The notes: generated from the letters alone by a model not told the origin. A stretch of DNA of 55,105 bases from JBELHR01 sp049607205 (GCA_049607205.1 JBMYWH010000014.1:1-55105), one strand, 5' to 3'. Numbered from the stretch's first letter, positions 16,823 to 26,262 are shown. Numbers and translations: made by a program.

Positions 16823-17338
16823 TTACTCTTTTTCATATTCCTCCAATTTTCCATCATAGGAAATACTTTGACGACCTGAACTGTTGATGCTTACTTTAGC
16901 CGATGATTCTCCGTAGATGACAATGATAAAGTCTAAACTTTCAGTTTCCGATCTTCCTGAAAATTTGATGGTAATTCTCATCTTTTCATCATCGTATGAG
17001 ATCTTGTAGTTTTGAGGGGCTCCACTAAAGTTAATTCCGATATCTCTAGTATTATAGGTGTTCACCGTTTGAGATACTCCGAAGTATGGAAAGAATATGT
17101 CCATGCTGTCTTTTTGATAACGCAGGTAATTCGGATTGGTAGCTAAGTTGATTCTAGGAGCCCCCATAGGATTAGCCCAGAGTGCTTCATATTCATAGCT
17201 TCCAGATTCTACTATAGTTTTGAGCTTTTCATACTGTTCTCGCTGCTCTTGTTTCTTTGCCGCTTTTTTCTCAGCTCTAGATTGAGCAGAGATATTCAAG
17301 CTAATCATGACTAGAATTAATGTGACGAATTTTTTCAT
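16823..17338 (-). CDS. DUF4251 exported protein (copy 1)
   Basis: A 171-residue secreted protein. After the signal peptide MKKFVTLILVMISLNISAQ comes a short basic coiled-coil-like stretch (EKKAAKKQEQREQYEKL, residues 22-38). The DUF4251 domain follows: SYEYEALWANPMGAP, INLATNPNYLRYQKDS, FFPYFGVSQTVNTY and the terminal VSINSSGRQSISYDG. Members are Bacteroidota-specific and of unknown function, with a lipocalin-like beta fold. It is the upstream member of a tandem pair and is closer to the family consensus than its neighbour. Confidence 0.85.
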   Translation of the reverse strand: MKKFVTLILVMISLNISAQSRAEKKAAKKQEQREQYEKLKTIVESGSYEYEALWANPMGAPRINLATNPNYLRYQKDSMDIFFPYFGVSQTVNTYNTRDIGINFSGAPQNYKISYDDEKMRITIKFSGRSETESLDFIIVIYGESSAKVSINSSGRQSISYDGKLEEYEKE

Positions 17339-17388
17339 TTAGGATAGATTTAGGGTTCTATCATATAAATTACAAAAAGTATTCCAAA

Positions 17389-18012
17389 TTAGGCCACAGG
17401 GACTTCGAATAATTCTGGATATTGAATATATAGCATAAGTATTAATCCCAAAGTGATCAATAGCATTATGGCTAAAGGTTTGCCAATAGACTTGCGTTCA
17501 AAACCTCTCCATGGTCCGATGTATTTTTGAAAAAAGTAATTAGCCATCAACCACCCTCCTAAAAGATTAAGTAAAAAGCTCGCAAGGTTGTTGGGGCCTG
17601 TGTAAGTAAGTAGGGCGCTACTTGCTAAAACATATAATAAACTCAAGAAGAGCATTTGGTTTCCTTGCTCTTTTTTACCTAGTTTTCTTAGGTTTAGCAT
17701 CAATAATACTCCTCCTATAAAAGTGGAGAAGAAGATCGAAAATCCAAAAATTGCCATAGGTGAATAAAGCTCAATTGGACTCTTTGCGATTTCAATTTCT
17801 TTTTCTATTTCGATGTGTTCTACACCATTTTCAGAATCTTCCTCTTGTTGAAGGTAGGCATAGTCATGAGCCTCAAAATCAATTTCTCTTTTTTGAAGTT
17901 CTGTTTCAATACTCTTGAGGGCTTCCACGGTGTACAAGTCTGTATTATTGTACATTTCAAGAAGCTCGTATTTATCTAAACCTTGTATTTTTAATAAAAA
18001 ACTTGGATTCAT
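17389..18012 (-). CDS. uncharacterised membrane protein co-transcribed with dnaE
   Basis: A 207-residue protein with a soluble N-terminal part (about 1-80; KIQGLDKYELLEMYNNTDLYTVEALKSIE and an acidic stretch EEDSENGVEHIEIEKEIE). Four hydrophobic segments follow, near 85-105, 118-133, 140-158 and 178-195. The N-terminal pattern (YELLEMYNNTDLYTVEALKSIETELQKR) resembles short helical repeats found in Bacteroidota membrane proteins, but I do not recognise a named family. It starts one base after the dnaE stop, so both genes share a transcript. No function can be assigned. Confidence 0.7.
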   Translation of the reverse strand: MNPSFLLKIQGLDKYELLEMYNNTDLYTVEALKSIETELQKREIDFEAHDYAYLQQEEDSENGVEHIEIEKEIEIAKSPIELYSPMAIFGFSIFFSTFIGGVLLMLNLRKLGKKEQGNQMLFLSLLYVLASSALLTYTGPNNLASFLLNLLGGWLMANYFFQKYIGPWRGFERKSIGKPLAIMLLITLGLILMLYIQYPELFEVPVA

Positions 18013-18013
18013 T

Positions 18014-21000
18014 TTAGTTCAATTTGTAGTCAATATGATGCTCAGTTAAAAGAGAAAGAAGTTCGTTACTCGGAATGAGTTTCATTCCACGGCTAGGCAT
18101 ATCTATCTCGATCTTTTCTTTTGGATCTTGAATTTTGAAGGCTAAACTTAGTTTTCCTCCTTCATGTGGACTCAACAAATTGTAAAGTTCCATAATCTTT
18201 TCATCGGTGATTTGATCTAATCTTAAGCGAATAGTGACCTTTTCGAGCTTCTCATCCAAGACATCATGTAAAAGGGCAAAGTTATTAAATTTAAGTCTAG
18301 GGTCTCCTTCCGAGCCATCTTTTTGAGTCCATCCACGTTGGACTACCGTGCTGATTTGCAAAAAGGAATTCGGTACTAAGAAATGTTGGAACATCAAATA
18401 GTCGTTTCCGAAAATTTTGAATTCATATTGGTCACTATAATCTTCAAAGGTAAAGGAACCCCAACCTTTTCCCATTTTAGAAACGCGATGATCGACAGCG
18501 GTTACTATTCCTCCGAAGTTCATTTTACGTCCTACCATTTTTTTAAGATCTGCCTTGAGTTCAGAAAGATTGGCATTACAAAAATGTAATTCGTTTTTGA
18601 AGTCGTCTAGTGGATGGGCAGAGATATAGATTCCTACCACTTCTTTTTCTCGTGCTAAGAGTTCCATGGTCCCCCAAGTGTCCACCACCGGCAGTATAGG
18701 TTCTGGCATTTCTTCACTGGTACTTTCCCCGAATAGAGAGACTTGAGAAGAGTTTTGGGCTTCCTGGAAGCGGTTACCGTACTTTAATATTTTTTCTAAA
18801 AAAGGAGATCCTTTTTCGTCTTTTACATAATATTGAGCTCTGTGTGTCCCAGGGAAAGAATCAAATCCTCCAGCGAGAACTAAGGAGTCAAAAGCTTTTT
18901 TATTTGCAGACCTTAAATCCACTCTTCGAGCCAGGTCAAAAACAGATTTATAAGGTCCATTTTCCTTACGCTCGGCAATAATCGCCTTGACGGCTCCATT
19001 TCCAACTCCCTTAACGGCTCCCATACCAAAACGTATGGCACCTTCATTATTTACGGAGAATTTCAAATAAGATTCGTTCACATCAGGTCCAAGTACTTCA
19101 ATTCCTGCTCGACGACATTCCTCCATAAAGAAGGTAACTTGCTTGATGTCGTTCATATTATTGGAAAGCACCGCCGCCATATATTCGGCAGGGTAGTGGG
19201 CCTTCAGGTAAGCGGTCTGATAGGCAATCCACGCATAACAGGTCGAGTGAGACTTGTTAAAGGCATAAGAAGCGAAGGCTTCCCAGTCTGTCCAAATCTT
19301 CTCTAATTTTTTCTCATCATGGCCTTTAGCCATGGCATTTTCGATGAATTTAGGCTTCATCTTTGCCAGTACCGCATGCTGCTTCTTACCCATGGCTTTC
19401 CTCAAGACATCGGCCTCCCCCTTAGTAAAGTCTGCCAATTTCTGAGAGAGTAGCATTACTTGCTCTTGATAAACGGTAATTCCGTAGGTTTCCTCTAAGT
19501 ATTCTTCACAGGCATCCAAGTCATAAATAATCTCTTCGGTCCCGTGTTTACGGTTAATAAAGGAAGGGATGTATTCTAATGGACCTGGTCGATACAAGGC
19601 GTTCATCGCAATCAAATCCGCAAAAACTGTAGGTTTTAATTCACGCATATATTTCTGCATCCCAGGAGATTCATACTGGAAAATTCCTACGGTTTCTCCT
19701 CTTTGGAAAAGTTCATAGGTTTTTACATCATCTAGTGGGAAATTCTCAGGATCTAATTCAACGCCGTGAATGGCCTTGATCATTTTTACAGAATCTTTAA
19801 TTAAGGTAAGGGTCTTCAGACCCAAAAAATCCATCTTTAGAAGCCCAGCATCTTCCACCACGGAGTTGTCAAACTGGGTGACGTACATATCGGAATCCTT
19901 CGCTAAGGAAACCGGAACGAATTTGGTAATATCATCGGGCGTAATAATCACACCACAGGCATGAATTCCGGTGTTTCTTACCGATCCTTCTAAAACACGT
20001 GCTTTACGGATGGTTTCCCCCATCAAATCTTTTCCTTCTGCCAGAAGTTTGAGTTCCTCGACTTGAACGAGTTCTTCCGAGCGAAGCTTGTCTTTTAAGG
20101 CCTTATCGTCTAATGAGAAGATTTTTGCCAACTTCATTCCGGGAATCAGTTTGGCGATTCTATCCGCTTCATAAAGTGGTAAGTCCAAGACACGGGCAGT
20201 ATCCCGAATGGCGGATTTAGCGGCCATGGTCCCGTAGGTGATGATTTGGGCTACCTGATTTGCTCCGTATTTATCAATTACATAGTCCATTACCAGAGAC
20301 CTTCCTTCATCATCGAAGTCAATATCAATATCGGGCATGGATACCCTTTCTGGATTCAAGAAACGCTCAAAAAGCAAATCGTATTTAATCGGGTCAATAT
20401 TGGTAATCTTCAGACAGTAGGCAACTACAGATCCAGCGGCGGATCCACGACCCGGTCCTACCGATACACCCATATCTCTAGCGGCTCGGATGAAATCTTC
20501 TACAATCAAGAAGTATCCCGGATATCCGGTTTTTGCAATTACATCAAGTTCAAAATCTAGACGTTCGGCAATTGACTCGGTGATTTCTCCATAGCGCTCT
20601 TTTGCTCCTTCGTAGGTGATATGTCTTAGGTAATTGTTTTCTCCACGTTTACCTCCGTCTTCTAGATCCTTAGCATCTTCAAATTCAGCTCCTATATCAA
20701 AGGCCGGAAGTAGTACATCCCGAGCCAATTCAAAAGGCTCAATTTTATCGACTAATTCTTGAATGTTTAAAATAGCAAGAGGTTGATCTTTAAAAAGATC
20801 CTTCATTTGCTCCGTGGACTTAAAATAGTATTCGTGATTGGGAAGTCCATAGCGAAGTCCCCTTCCTTTTCCAATAGGAGTAGCTTGCTTTTCCCCGTCT
20901 TTTACACAAAGTAAAATATCATGTGGATCCGCATCTTCTTCATTTAGGTAAAAGGTGTTATTGGTCGCAACGGTTTTGATTTGATGTTTGTCAGCGAAGC

Positions 21001-22384
21001 CTAAAAGAACATCGTTGATATGATCCTCGTCCTCTTGGCCATGACGCATGAGCTCAATATAGAGATCATCTCCAAACTGCTCTTTCCACCAGAGTAAAGC
21101 TTCTTCAGCTTGTTTTTCTCCAATGTTTAGAATTTTATTAGGGACCTCTCCGTAGAGGTTACCAGTAAGAACGATAACATCTTCTTTATATTGTTCTACA
21201 ATTTTCTTGTCAATTCTAGGGACGTAATAAAATCCATCGACAAAGGCGGTCGAAGACATTTTTGAAATGTTCTGATAACCATTTTTATTTTTAGCGAGCA
21301 TCACAATTTGATACCCATTATCTTTTCTTGATTTATCTAAGTGATCCTCACAAACAAAAAACTCACATCCCACTATAGGTTTGATGATGTTTTGTTGAGG
21401 TTTTCCTTCTTGGGCAGCAGTTTCGTTTGCCTGTTTGATTTCTTTATTCTTAGAAAACACCGCATTCACAAAGTGAAAAGCCGCCATCATATTTCCAGAA
21501 TCTGTACAAGCTACAGCCGACATATTGTCTTTTGCAGCTTTAGAAACTAATCCCCCTAATTGAATGGTGGATTGTAGGATGGAATATTGTGTGTGGTTGT
21601 GTAGATGGGCAAAGGAAGCTTGATTAAAGGCTTCTTGTTGTTCCTGGCTAAGTGCCGGACCGCTGCTTTGGGATTTAGTCTTCTTCTTGAGTTTTGCACT
21701 GGCCTTTTTAAGGTTTACGTGCTCTAGACCAATCACCCCTATAGGACCAGGATTGATTTTATTATACTCCTCTAAAAAACCTGGTTCTTGATGTAGTTCT
21801 TCTAAGGAATAAACTCCTCTTCGGATCAATTCTAAAAAGCATCGTGTGGTAGCCTCCACATCGGCCGTTGCGTTGTGGGCTTCTGAAAATGCGCTACCGA
21901 ATAAATACTCGTGTAATTCGGTCAGGGTCGGTAACTTGAATTTTCCACCACGTCCCCCTGGTATTTGACATAGAGATGCGGTCTTCTCTGTACAGGTATC
22001 CAGTACAGGAAGCTGTTCTAAGTTATTTTCAAAACCGAGCCTGTAAAACTCACAAGCCATAATGTTTACATCAAAACCTACATTTTGCCCTACAATAAAT
22101 TCTGTTTGCGAAAGAGCTGCTTTAAATCGATCCAATCCTTCTTGAAGAGAAATTCCATCTTCTAGGGCAAGTTCCGTTGAAATACCATGAATTTGCTCCG
22201 CGTCATATGGGATGTTGAAGCCATCAGGACGGATCAAGAAATCTTGATGGTCTAGGAGTTTTCCTTGGGCATCATGAAGCTGCCAAGCAATCTGAATACA
22301 CCTCGGCCAATTATCTGTGTCCGTAATGGGTGCTTTCCAGTTTTTAGGAAGTCCTGTAGTCTCAGTATCAAAGATTAAATACAT
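18014..22384 (-). CDS. dnaE: DNA polymerase III alpha subunit with fused exonuclease
   Basis: The replicative polymerase, 1456 residues. Residues 1-190 form a DnaQ-like DEDDh 3'-5' exonuclease: D6 and E8 in FDTETTG, D105 in GFD, H170 and D175 in HNATAD. A PHP domain starts near 258 (HLHNH 260-264), but the canonical TDHGN motif is CTDSGN (293-298), so a metal-binding His is lost. The polymerase core has GPGRGSAAGS at 643-652 and the catalytic PDIDIDF at 684-690. A helix-hairpin-helix and an OB-fold (MNFGGIVTAVDHRV) follow toward the C-terminus. E. coli DnaE is about 1160 residues, the difference being the N-terminal exonuclease. Proofreading probably comes from this fused domain and not from PHP. 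Confidence 0.92.
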   Translation of the reverse strand: MYLIFDTETTGLPKNWKAPITDTDNWPRCIQIAWQLHDAQGKLLDHQDFLIRPDGFNIPYDAEQIHGISTELALEDGISLQEGLDRFKAALSQTEFIVGQNVGFDVNIMACEFYRLGFENNLEQLPVLDTCTEKTASLCQIPGGRGGKFKLPTLTELHEYLFGSAFSEAHNATADVEATTRCFLELIRRGVYSLEELHQEPGFLEEYNKINPGPIGVIGLEHVNLKKASAKLKKKTKSQSSGPALSQEQQEAFNQASFAHLHNHTQYSILQSTIQLGGLVSKAAKDNMSAVACTDSGNMMAAFHFVNAVFSKNKEIKQANETAAQEGKPQQNIIKPIVGCEFFVCEDHLDKSRKDNGYQIVMLAKNKNGYQNISKMSSTAFVDGFYYVPRIDKKIVEQYKEDVIVLTGNLYGEVPNKILNIGEKQAEEALLWWKEQFGDDLYIELMRHGQEDEDHINDVLLGFADKHQIKTVATNNTFYLNEEDADPHDILLCVKDGEKQATPIGKGRGLRYGLPNHEYYFKSTEQMKDLFKDQPLAILNIQELVDKIEPFELARDVLLPAFDIGAEFEDAKDLEDGGKRGENNYLRHITYEGAKERYGEITESIAERLDFELDVIAKTGYPGYFLIVEDFIRAARDMGVSVGPGRGSAAGSVVAYCLKITNIDPIKYDLLFERFLNPERVSMPDIDIDFDDEGRSLVMDYVIDKYGANQVAQIITYGTMAAKSAIRDTARVLDLPLYEADRIAKLIPGMKLAKIFSLDDKALKDKLRSEELVQVEELKLLAEGKDLMGETIRKARVLEGSVRNTGIHACGVIITPDDITKFVPVSLAKDSDMYVTQFDNSVVEDAGLLKMDFLGLKTLTLIKDSVKMIKAIHGVELDPENFPLDDVKTYELFQRGETVGIFQYESPGMQKYMRELKPTVFADLIAMNALYRPGPLEYIPSFINRKHGTEEIIYDLDACEEYLEETYGITVYQEQVMLLSQKLADFTKGEADVLRKAMGKKQHAVLAKMKPKFIENAMAKGHDEKKLEKIWTDWEAFASYAFNKSHSTCYAWIAYQTAYLKAHYPAEYMAAVLSNNMNDIKQVTFFMEECRRAGIEVLGPDVNESYLKFSVNNEGAIRFGMGAVKGVGNGAVKAIIAERKENGPYKSVFDLARRVDLRSANKKAFDSLVLAGGFDSFPGTHRAQYYVKDEKGSPFLEKILKYGNRFQEAQNSSQVSLFGESTSEEMPEPILPVVDTWGTMELLAREKEVVGIYISAHPLDDFKNELHFCNANLSELKADLKKMVGRKMNFGGIVTAVDHRVSKMGKGWGSFTFEDYSDQYEFKIFGNDYLMFQHFLVPNSFLQISTVVQRGWTQKDGSEGDPRLKFNNFALLHDVLDEKLEKVTIRLRLDQITDEKIMELYNLLSPHEGGKLSLAFKIQDPKEKIEIDMPSRGMKLIPSNELLSLLTEHHIDYKLN

Positions 22385-22531
22385 TTAGCTGGGTGTTTTT
22401 ATAAGGGCTTAAAATTACATTAAATTTAGATTTAGGGAGGCTTTTTGCTCCTAAGTTTTTAACAGGTTCTCAAGGGGGCTCTGTTTCAGTATTTTATTTG
22501 AAAATCTAGAGAACATTTGAAAAGAAATTTG

Positions 22532-22539
22532 TACTTTTG
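22532..22539 (+). promoter_or_regulatory. -7 promoter element of the rpsP operon
   Basis: TACTTTTG is an exact TAnnTTTG match. A TTTG lies at 22516-22519, 12 bases upstream, shorter than the usual -33 spacing. Transcription would start near 22546, leaving a leader of about 40 bases. Confidence 0.5.
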
Positions 22540-22557
22540 CAGTCCAAATTAATAATC

Positions 22558-22574
22558 ATAGGTCGTGTACCTAT
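22558..22574 (+). other. stem-loop in the rpsP 5' leader
   Basis: ATAGGT (22558-22563) pairs with ACCTAT (22569-22574) around a CGTGT loop, 12 bases upstream of the rpsP ATG. It could be an autoregulatory target or a stability element; nothing in the sequence settles this. Confidence 0.35.
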
Positions 22575-22586
22575 AAATTTAACATT

Positions 22587-23123
22587 ATGCCAGTAAAAAT
22601 TAGATTACAGAGACATGGTAAAAAAGGGAAGCCTTTTTATGCAGTAGTAGCTGCTGATGCCAGAGCAAAAAGAGATGGTAAATTCTTAGAGAAAATCGGA
22701 ACTTACAATCCAAACACTAACCCTGCAACAATTAACTTAGATGTTGATGCTGCTGTAAAATGGTTAGAAAATGGAGCTCAGCCAACAGATACTGCTCGTA
22801 ACATCCTTTCTTACAAAGGAGTTATGTTGAAGCACCACTTATTAGGAGGTGTGAGAAAAGGAGCTTTAACTGAAGAACAAGCGGAAGAAAAATTCCAAGC
22901 TTGGGTTTCTGAAAAAGAAGCTGCTATTGAAGCTAAGAAATCAGGATTAGCTACGGCTAAAGCTGATGTAAAAGCTGCTGCACTTGCTGCAGAAAAAGAA
23001 GTGAATGAAAAGCGTATGGCTGCTGCTCAAGAAGCGGAAGATGCTGCTAAAGCTGAAGCTGCTGCTCAAGAAGCTGCTGCCTCTGAAGAAGCACCTGCTG
23101 CTGAAGAAAACGCTGCTGAGTAA
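22587..23123 (+). CDS. rpsP: 30S ribosomal protein S16 with a long C-terminal tail
   Basis: Residues 1-80 are standard S16 (MPVKIRLQRHGKKGKPFYAV at the start; KIGTYNPNTNP near 36; LSYKGVMLKHHLLGGV near 74). The total of 178 residues is about twice the usual S16 length. The extra region is very rich in Ala, Glu and Lys (residues 110-178), first helical and basic, then strongly acidic at the end (EEAPAAEENAAE). Long S16 tails occur in Bacteroidota. The gene heads an operon with rimM and trmN6; rimM, a 30S maturation factor, is its usual partner. Confidence 0.95.
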   Translation: MPVKIRLQRHGKKGKPFYAVVAADARAKRDGKFLEKIGTYNPNTNPATINLDVDAAVKWLENGAQPTDTARNILSYKGVMLKHHLLGGVRKGALTEEQAEEKFQAWVSEKEAAIEAKKSGLATAKADVKAAALAAEKEVNEKRMAAAQEAEDAAKAEAAAQEAAASEEAPAAEENAAE

Positions 23124-23142
23124 ATCATTAATTTAACGAAAG

Positions 23143-23676
23143 ATGCGTAAAGAAGATTGTTTTTATTTAGGCAGAATCGTTAAGAAACACAGTTTCAGGG
23201 GAGAAGTCGTAGCCGTTTTGGACTCGGATGACCCGGAAGTGTACACAGAATTGGAATCAGTTTTTGTCGATCTCGGCAATAATCTGATTCCTTTTTTTAT
23301 GGAAGATTGTCGACTTCAAAAAGGCAATCAACTTCGCATTAAATTTGAAGGTGTTGACGACGAAGGGGATGCTCAAGCCCTATTGAAATGCGGACTCTAT
23401 CTACCGGAAGAAATCTTACCAGAATTAGAGGGGAATCAGTTTTATTATCATCAAGTAATCGGAGGAAAGGTCTATGATGTCAATCATGGTTACCTTGGTA
23501 TACTTGAAGGAATTAATGAATCAACTGCCCAGTCATTATTTGAGATTAAAAATGGAAATCAAGAAATTTTGATACCTATGGTTGATGAATTTATAGTTGA
23601 GGTCAATAGAGAAGCTTCTGAGATTCATTTAAAAACTCCAGAAGGTCTGGTCGATTTTTATAAAAGTCAAGAATAA
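23143..23676 (+). CDS. rimM: ribosome maturation factor RimM
   Basis: A 177-residue 30S assembly factor that works on the head domain near S19. The N-terminal RimM barrel is residues 1-85 (YLGRIVKKHSFRGEVVAVLDSDD at the start, which is the family's G.I...HGLRGEV motif with S and F variants). The C-terminal PRC barrel is 95-170 (YYHQVIGGKVYD, LIPMVDEFIVEVNREASEIHL). It lies 19 bases after rpsP. Its stop overlaps the next start by one base (TAATG), suggesting translational coupling with the tRNA methyltransferase. Confidence 0.93.
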   Translation: MRKEDCFYLGRIVKKHSFRGEVVAVLDSDDPEVYTELESVFVDLGNNLIPFFMEDCRLQKGNQLRIKFEGVDDEGDAQALLKCGLYLPEEILPELEGNQFYYHQVIGGKVYDVNHGYLGILEGINESTAQSLFEIKNGNQEILIPMVDEFIVEVNREASEIHLKTPEGLVDFYKSQE

Positions 23677-24398
23677 TGTCTGTATTTAAATTTAAGGAGT
23701 TTCACATTCATCAAGATAAATCTGCGATGAAAGTTGGAACTGATGGAGTGCTTCTTGGTGCTTGGTCTGATTTAGAAGATGCCCAGCGTATTTTAGATAT
23801 TGGTTCTGGAACGGGTTTATTAGCTTTAATGGCAGCCCAGAAATCTTATGCCGAACTCATCGATGCCATTGAAATTAATGAAGAAGCCTTTCAGGAATCT
23901 GTACAAAACTTTGAGGAAAGCCCATGGGGGGATCGCTTATTTTGTTACCATACGGATTTCGAAACTTTTGTAGAAGAGATGATGGGAGGAGAGGAGTACT
24001 ATGATTACATTATTTCTAATCCACCTTATTTTACGAGTCAAAATCCTTCTAAGGATAGTGCAAGAGCTACGGCTAGAGCAATAGAATCATTGCCTTTTGA
24101 CTTACTTGTAGAAGGAGTTTCTGTACTCTTGGAAGAGGGAGGTAAGTTTTCTTGTGTGCTACCTGATGCTGAGGTTGGGGCCTTTGTGCAACTAGCCGGT
24201 CAATTTGGACTTTTTGTTTCTCGGGTACTTGAAATTAAAGGTAAAGTTGATGGACCAGTAGTAAGGGTCTTACTTGAATTTATCAAGGATATAAGAACAG
24301 CCGCCCCACAAGTGAAGCAGCTGGAAATTGAAATCTCAAGACATGAATATACCCAGGAGTATATCGATCTGGTCAAGGATTTTTATTTAAATATGTAA
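23676..24398 (+). CDS. trmN6: tRNA1(Val) (adenine37-N6)-methyltransferase
   Basis: A 240-residue SAM-dependent methyltransferase. The SAM site is DIGSGTGLLALMAA near residue 41, and the catalytic N6-adenine motif is NPPYF near 110. The N-terminus FKEFHIHQDKSAMKVGTDGVLLGAW is characteristic of the TrmN6 (YfiC) family. It is the third gene of the rpsP-rimM unit, which makes a translation-centred operon. The 3' end overlaps the convergent saccharopine dehydrogenase-like gene by 12 bases; no terminator separates them. Confidence 0.88.
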   Translation: MSVFKFKEFHIHQDKSAMKVGTDGVLLGAWSDLEDAQRILDIGSGTGLLALMAAQKSYAELIDAIEINEEAFQESVQNFEESPWGDRLFCYHTDFETFVEEMMGGEEYYDYIISNPPYFTSQNPSKDSARATARAIESLPFDLLVEGVSVLLEEGGKFSCVLPDAEVGAFVQLAGQFGLFVSRVLEIKGKVDGPVVRVLLEFIKDIRTAAPQVKQLEIEISRHEYTQEYIDLVKDFYLNM

Positions 24399-25745
24399 AC
24401 TTTCTTCGTAAGGAACCTCTACTTCTGTAAAATTAATTCCATACTGTTCTAGTTCTTCAAGTATAGGATTGTAGATCTCTTTTTCGATTGGGATCTGTAC
24501 CCCAGGAGTCTTTATCTCTCCAGTTAAAATCTTTACTGCCGCTATAGCTACAGGAAGACCAACCGTTTTTGACATGGCAGTATAAGTTTGATCGTCTCCT
24601 ATAACTGACATAGAAGATTCTATTTGATGTTTCTGTCCATGTAATTCATATCCGAATTTATGGAGCATAACGATCATGTCTTTATCTTCTTTTTTGAGGC
24701 TCCAAGCCTCTTTTAGGATTTTTTCTAGAGCCTGAGCAGGACTGGCATTTTTCAGGCCTATAGTTTTTTGAGCATTGAATAGATCCAGTTCTACAAGTTT
24801 GTCCCATCTCAAATCATCTTGATCGATTTTTAAATAGGAGCGAAGTTTAATTTCAACAGAATCTTCGATGTTATAAGCAAGAAAGGAATTAGTATATTCT
24901 CGATAAGTCATATTTTCTGTTCCTTCCATGGCATAGGAATCATCTGTCATCCCCAATTCCACTAAAAGGCTCCAGGCTTTAGAAAATCCAAGTTTCCTAA
25001 TGGTACCTCTATATAAAGTTTCTATATCTTCTAAGCCGTAAATCTCTCGATACTTCAAAGAATCTCTATTGGCATAGCCTTCAAATTTTCCTTGCCCTGG
25101 GATATTTAAAACCTCTGTTCTTCTGAAGAGTTTATTATAAGGAATGTATTTGTATTTTCCCTCTTGGATGAATTTAGCTGCTCCACCTTGACCGGCGAGT
25201 ACGACATTTCTAGGGTTCCAAGTGAATTTATAGTTCCATAAATTATCATCGGACTCAGGAGCTACTAAGCCTCCTGTAAATGATTCAAATAGGAGCATTT
25301 TACCACCGCGCTCCTTAATTTCATCAATGATTTTCATAGCACTCATATGGTCGATTCCAGGATCAAGCCCAATCTCATTCATAAACACCAGCCCCTTGAG
25401 ACATGCCTCTTCATGAAGTGCTTTCATTTGCTCTGAGACATAAGAAGCAGTTACTAAATGTTTGTGATATTTAAGGCAGTCTTCAGCTAGAGAAATATGT
25501 AAATGTGCGGGAAGCATTGAGATGACGATATCAGACTCTTTGACTAAAGAGGTCCTTTGAAAATCATCGGCAATGTCTAAAGCGACGAGTTTTGTGTTTG
25601 AATGAGCTCCTATGCGAGACTCAACTAGACTCGGGTTCAGGTCAGCAATAATCAGTTCAAAAGGAGTTTCTGTCGATTTGAGTTGAAGGTATTCTATTAG
25701 ATTTGAAGCAGATCTCCCTGCTCCTATGAGTAGTATTTGTTTCAT
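24387..25745 (-). CDS. saccharopine dehydrogenase-family protein
   Basis: A 452-residue NAD(P)-dependent enzyme. The Rossmann site is ILLIGAGRSASNLIEYL at residues 4-20, and NEIGLDPGIDHMSAMK near 122 is the conserved substrate-pocket segment of this family. Relatives include saccharopine reductase/dehydrogenase and lysine 9-dehydrogenase, so a lysine-catabolic role is plausible, but the reaction cannot be read from sequence. It is transcribed alone, convergent with trmN6. Confidence 0.8.
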   Translation of the reverse strand: MKQILLIGAGRSASNLIEYLQLKSTETPFELIIADLNPSLVESRIGAHSNTKLVALDIADDFQRTSLVKESDIVISMLPAHLHISLAEDCLKYHKHLVTASYVSEQMKALHEEACLKGLVFMNEIGLDPGIDHMSAMKIIDEIKERGGKMLLFESFTGGLVAPESDDNLWNYKFTWNPRNVVLAGQGGAAKFIQEGKYKYIPYNKLFRRTEVLNIPGQGKFEGYANRDSLKYREIYGLEDIETLYRGTIRKLGFSKAWSLLVELGMTDDSYAMEGTENMTYREYTNSFLAYNIEDSVEIKLRSYLKIDQDDLRWDKLVELDLFNAQKTIGLKNASPAQALEKILKEAWSLKKEDKDMIVMLHKFGYELHGQKHQIESSMSVIGDDQTYTAMSKTVGLPVAIAAVKILTGEIKTPGVQIPIEKEIYNPILEELEQYGINFTEVEVPYEESLHI

Positions 25746-25887
25746 TGGTGTTGATTAGATTCGCAAAGTAATAAAAATATTTAGATGTTTGATATAAAAC
25801 AATAATTGTTGCATTTGTTTAGATTTAAACAGAAATATTTAGGACTTGAGTAAAAGAAACTATTATCTTTACCGCTTTAAATTGAAA

Positions 25888-26262
25888 ATGAATCGCACTA
25901 AAGCCATTATTTCCTTTTTCGGAGGAGTCACGGTAATTATGGGAGCTATGGGAAGCCATGCCCTAGAAAAGGTCTTAAGTCAATCTGATTTGAAGGCCTA
26001 TGAAACTGCGATTTATTATCAAATGTTTCATTTGATACTTTTACTGTGGGTGAATAGTCAAACGACTTTTTCAGCAAAACTTGTTAAACGGCTAAATTTT
26101 CTTTTTGGCCTTGGGATTCTGTTTTTCTCAGGATCTATTTTTCTATTTAAATTGACTTCTGTAAGTGCTAAGAGTTTGTGGTTTATAACTCCTCTAGGCG
26201 GTATCTTATTGATAGGAGGTTGGTTTTATCTTGCGTATACATACTTTAAACAAACACAATAA
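25888..26262 (+). CDS. DUF423 (YgdD-like) membrane protein
   Basis: A 124-residue integral membrane protein with four hydrophobic spans. The sequence MGAMGSHALEKVLS near residue 15, followed by YETAIYYQMFHLILLLW, is the DUF423 signature (GAFGAHaLk...W.Ta..Y...Ha). Its function is unknown. I chose ATG 25888 over an in-frame TTG at 25846 because the family starts close to the first membrane span. A near -7 element, TATCTTTA (25864-25871), lies just upstream of the chosen start. pckA follows after 26 bases. Confidence 0.85.
   Translation: MNRTKAIISFFGGVTVIMGAMGSHALEKVLSQSDLKAYETAIYYQMFHLILLLWVNSQTTFSAKLVKRLNFLFGLGILFFSGSIFLFKLTSVSAKSLWFITPLGGILLIGGWFYLAYTYFKQTQ

Noticed and set aside
20246..20560. 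104-codon plus-strand frame inside dnaE
   Set aside because: Antisense shadow of the polymerase core; no independent support.
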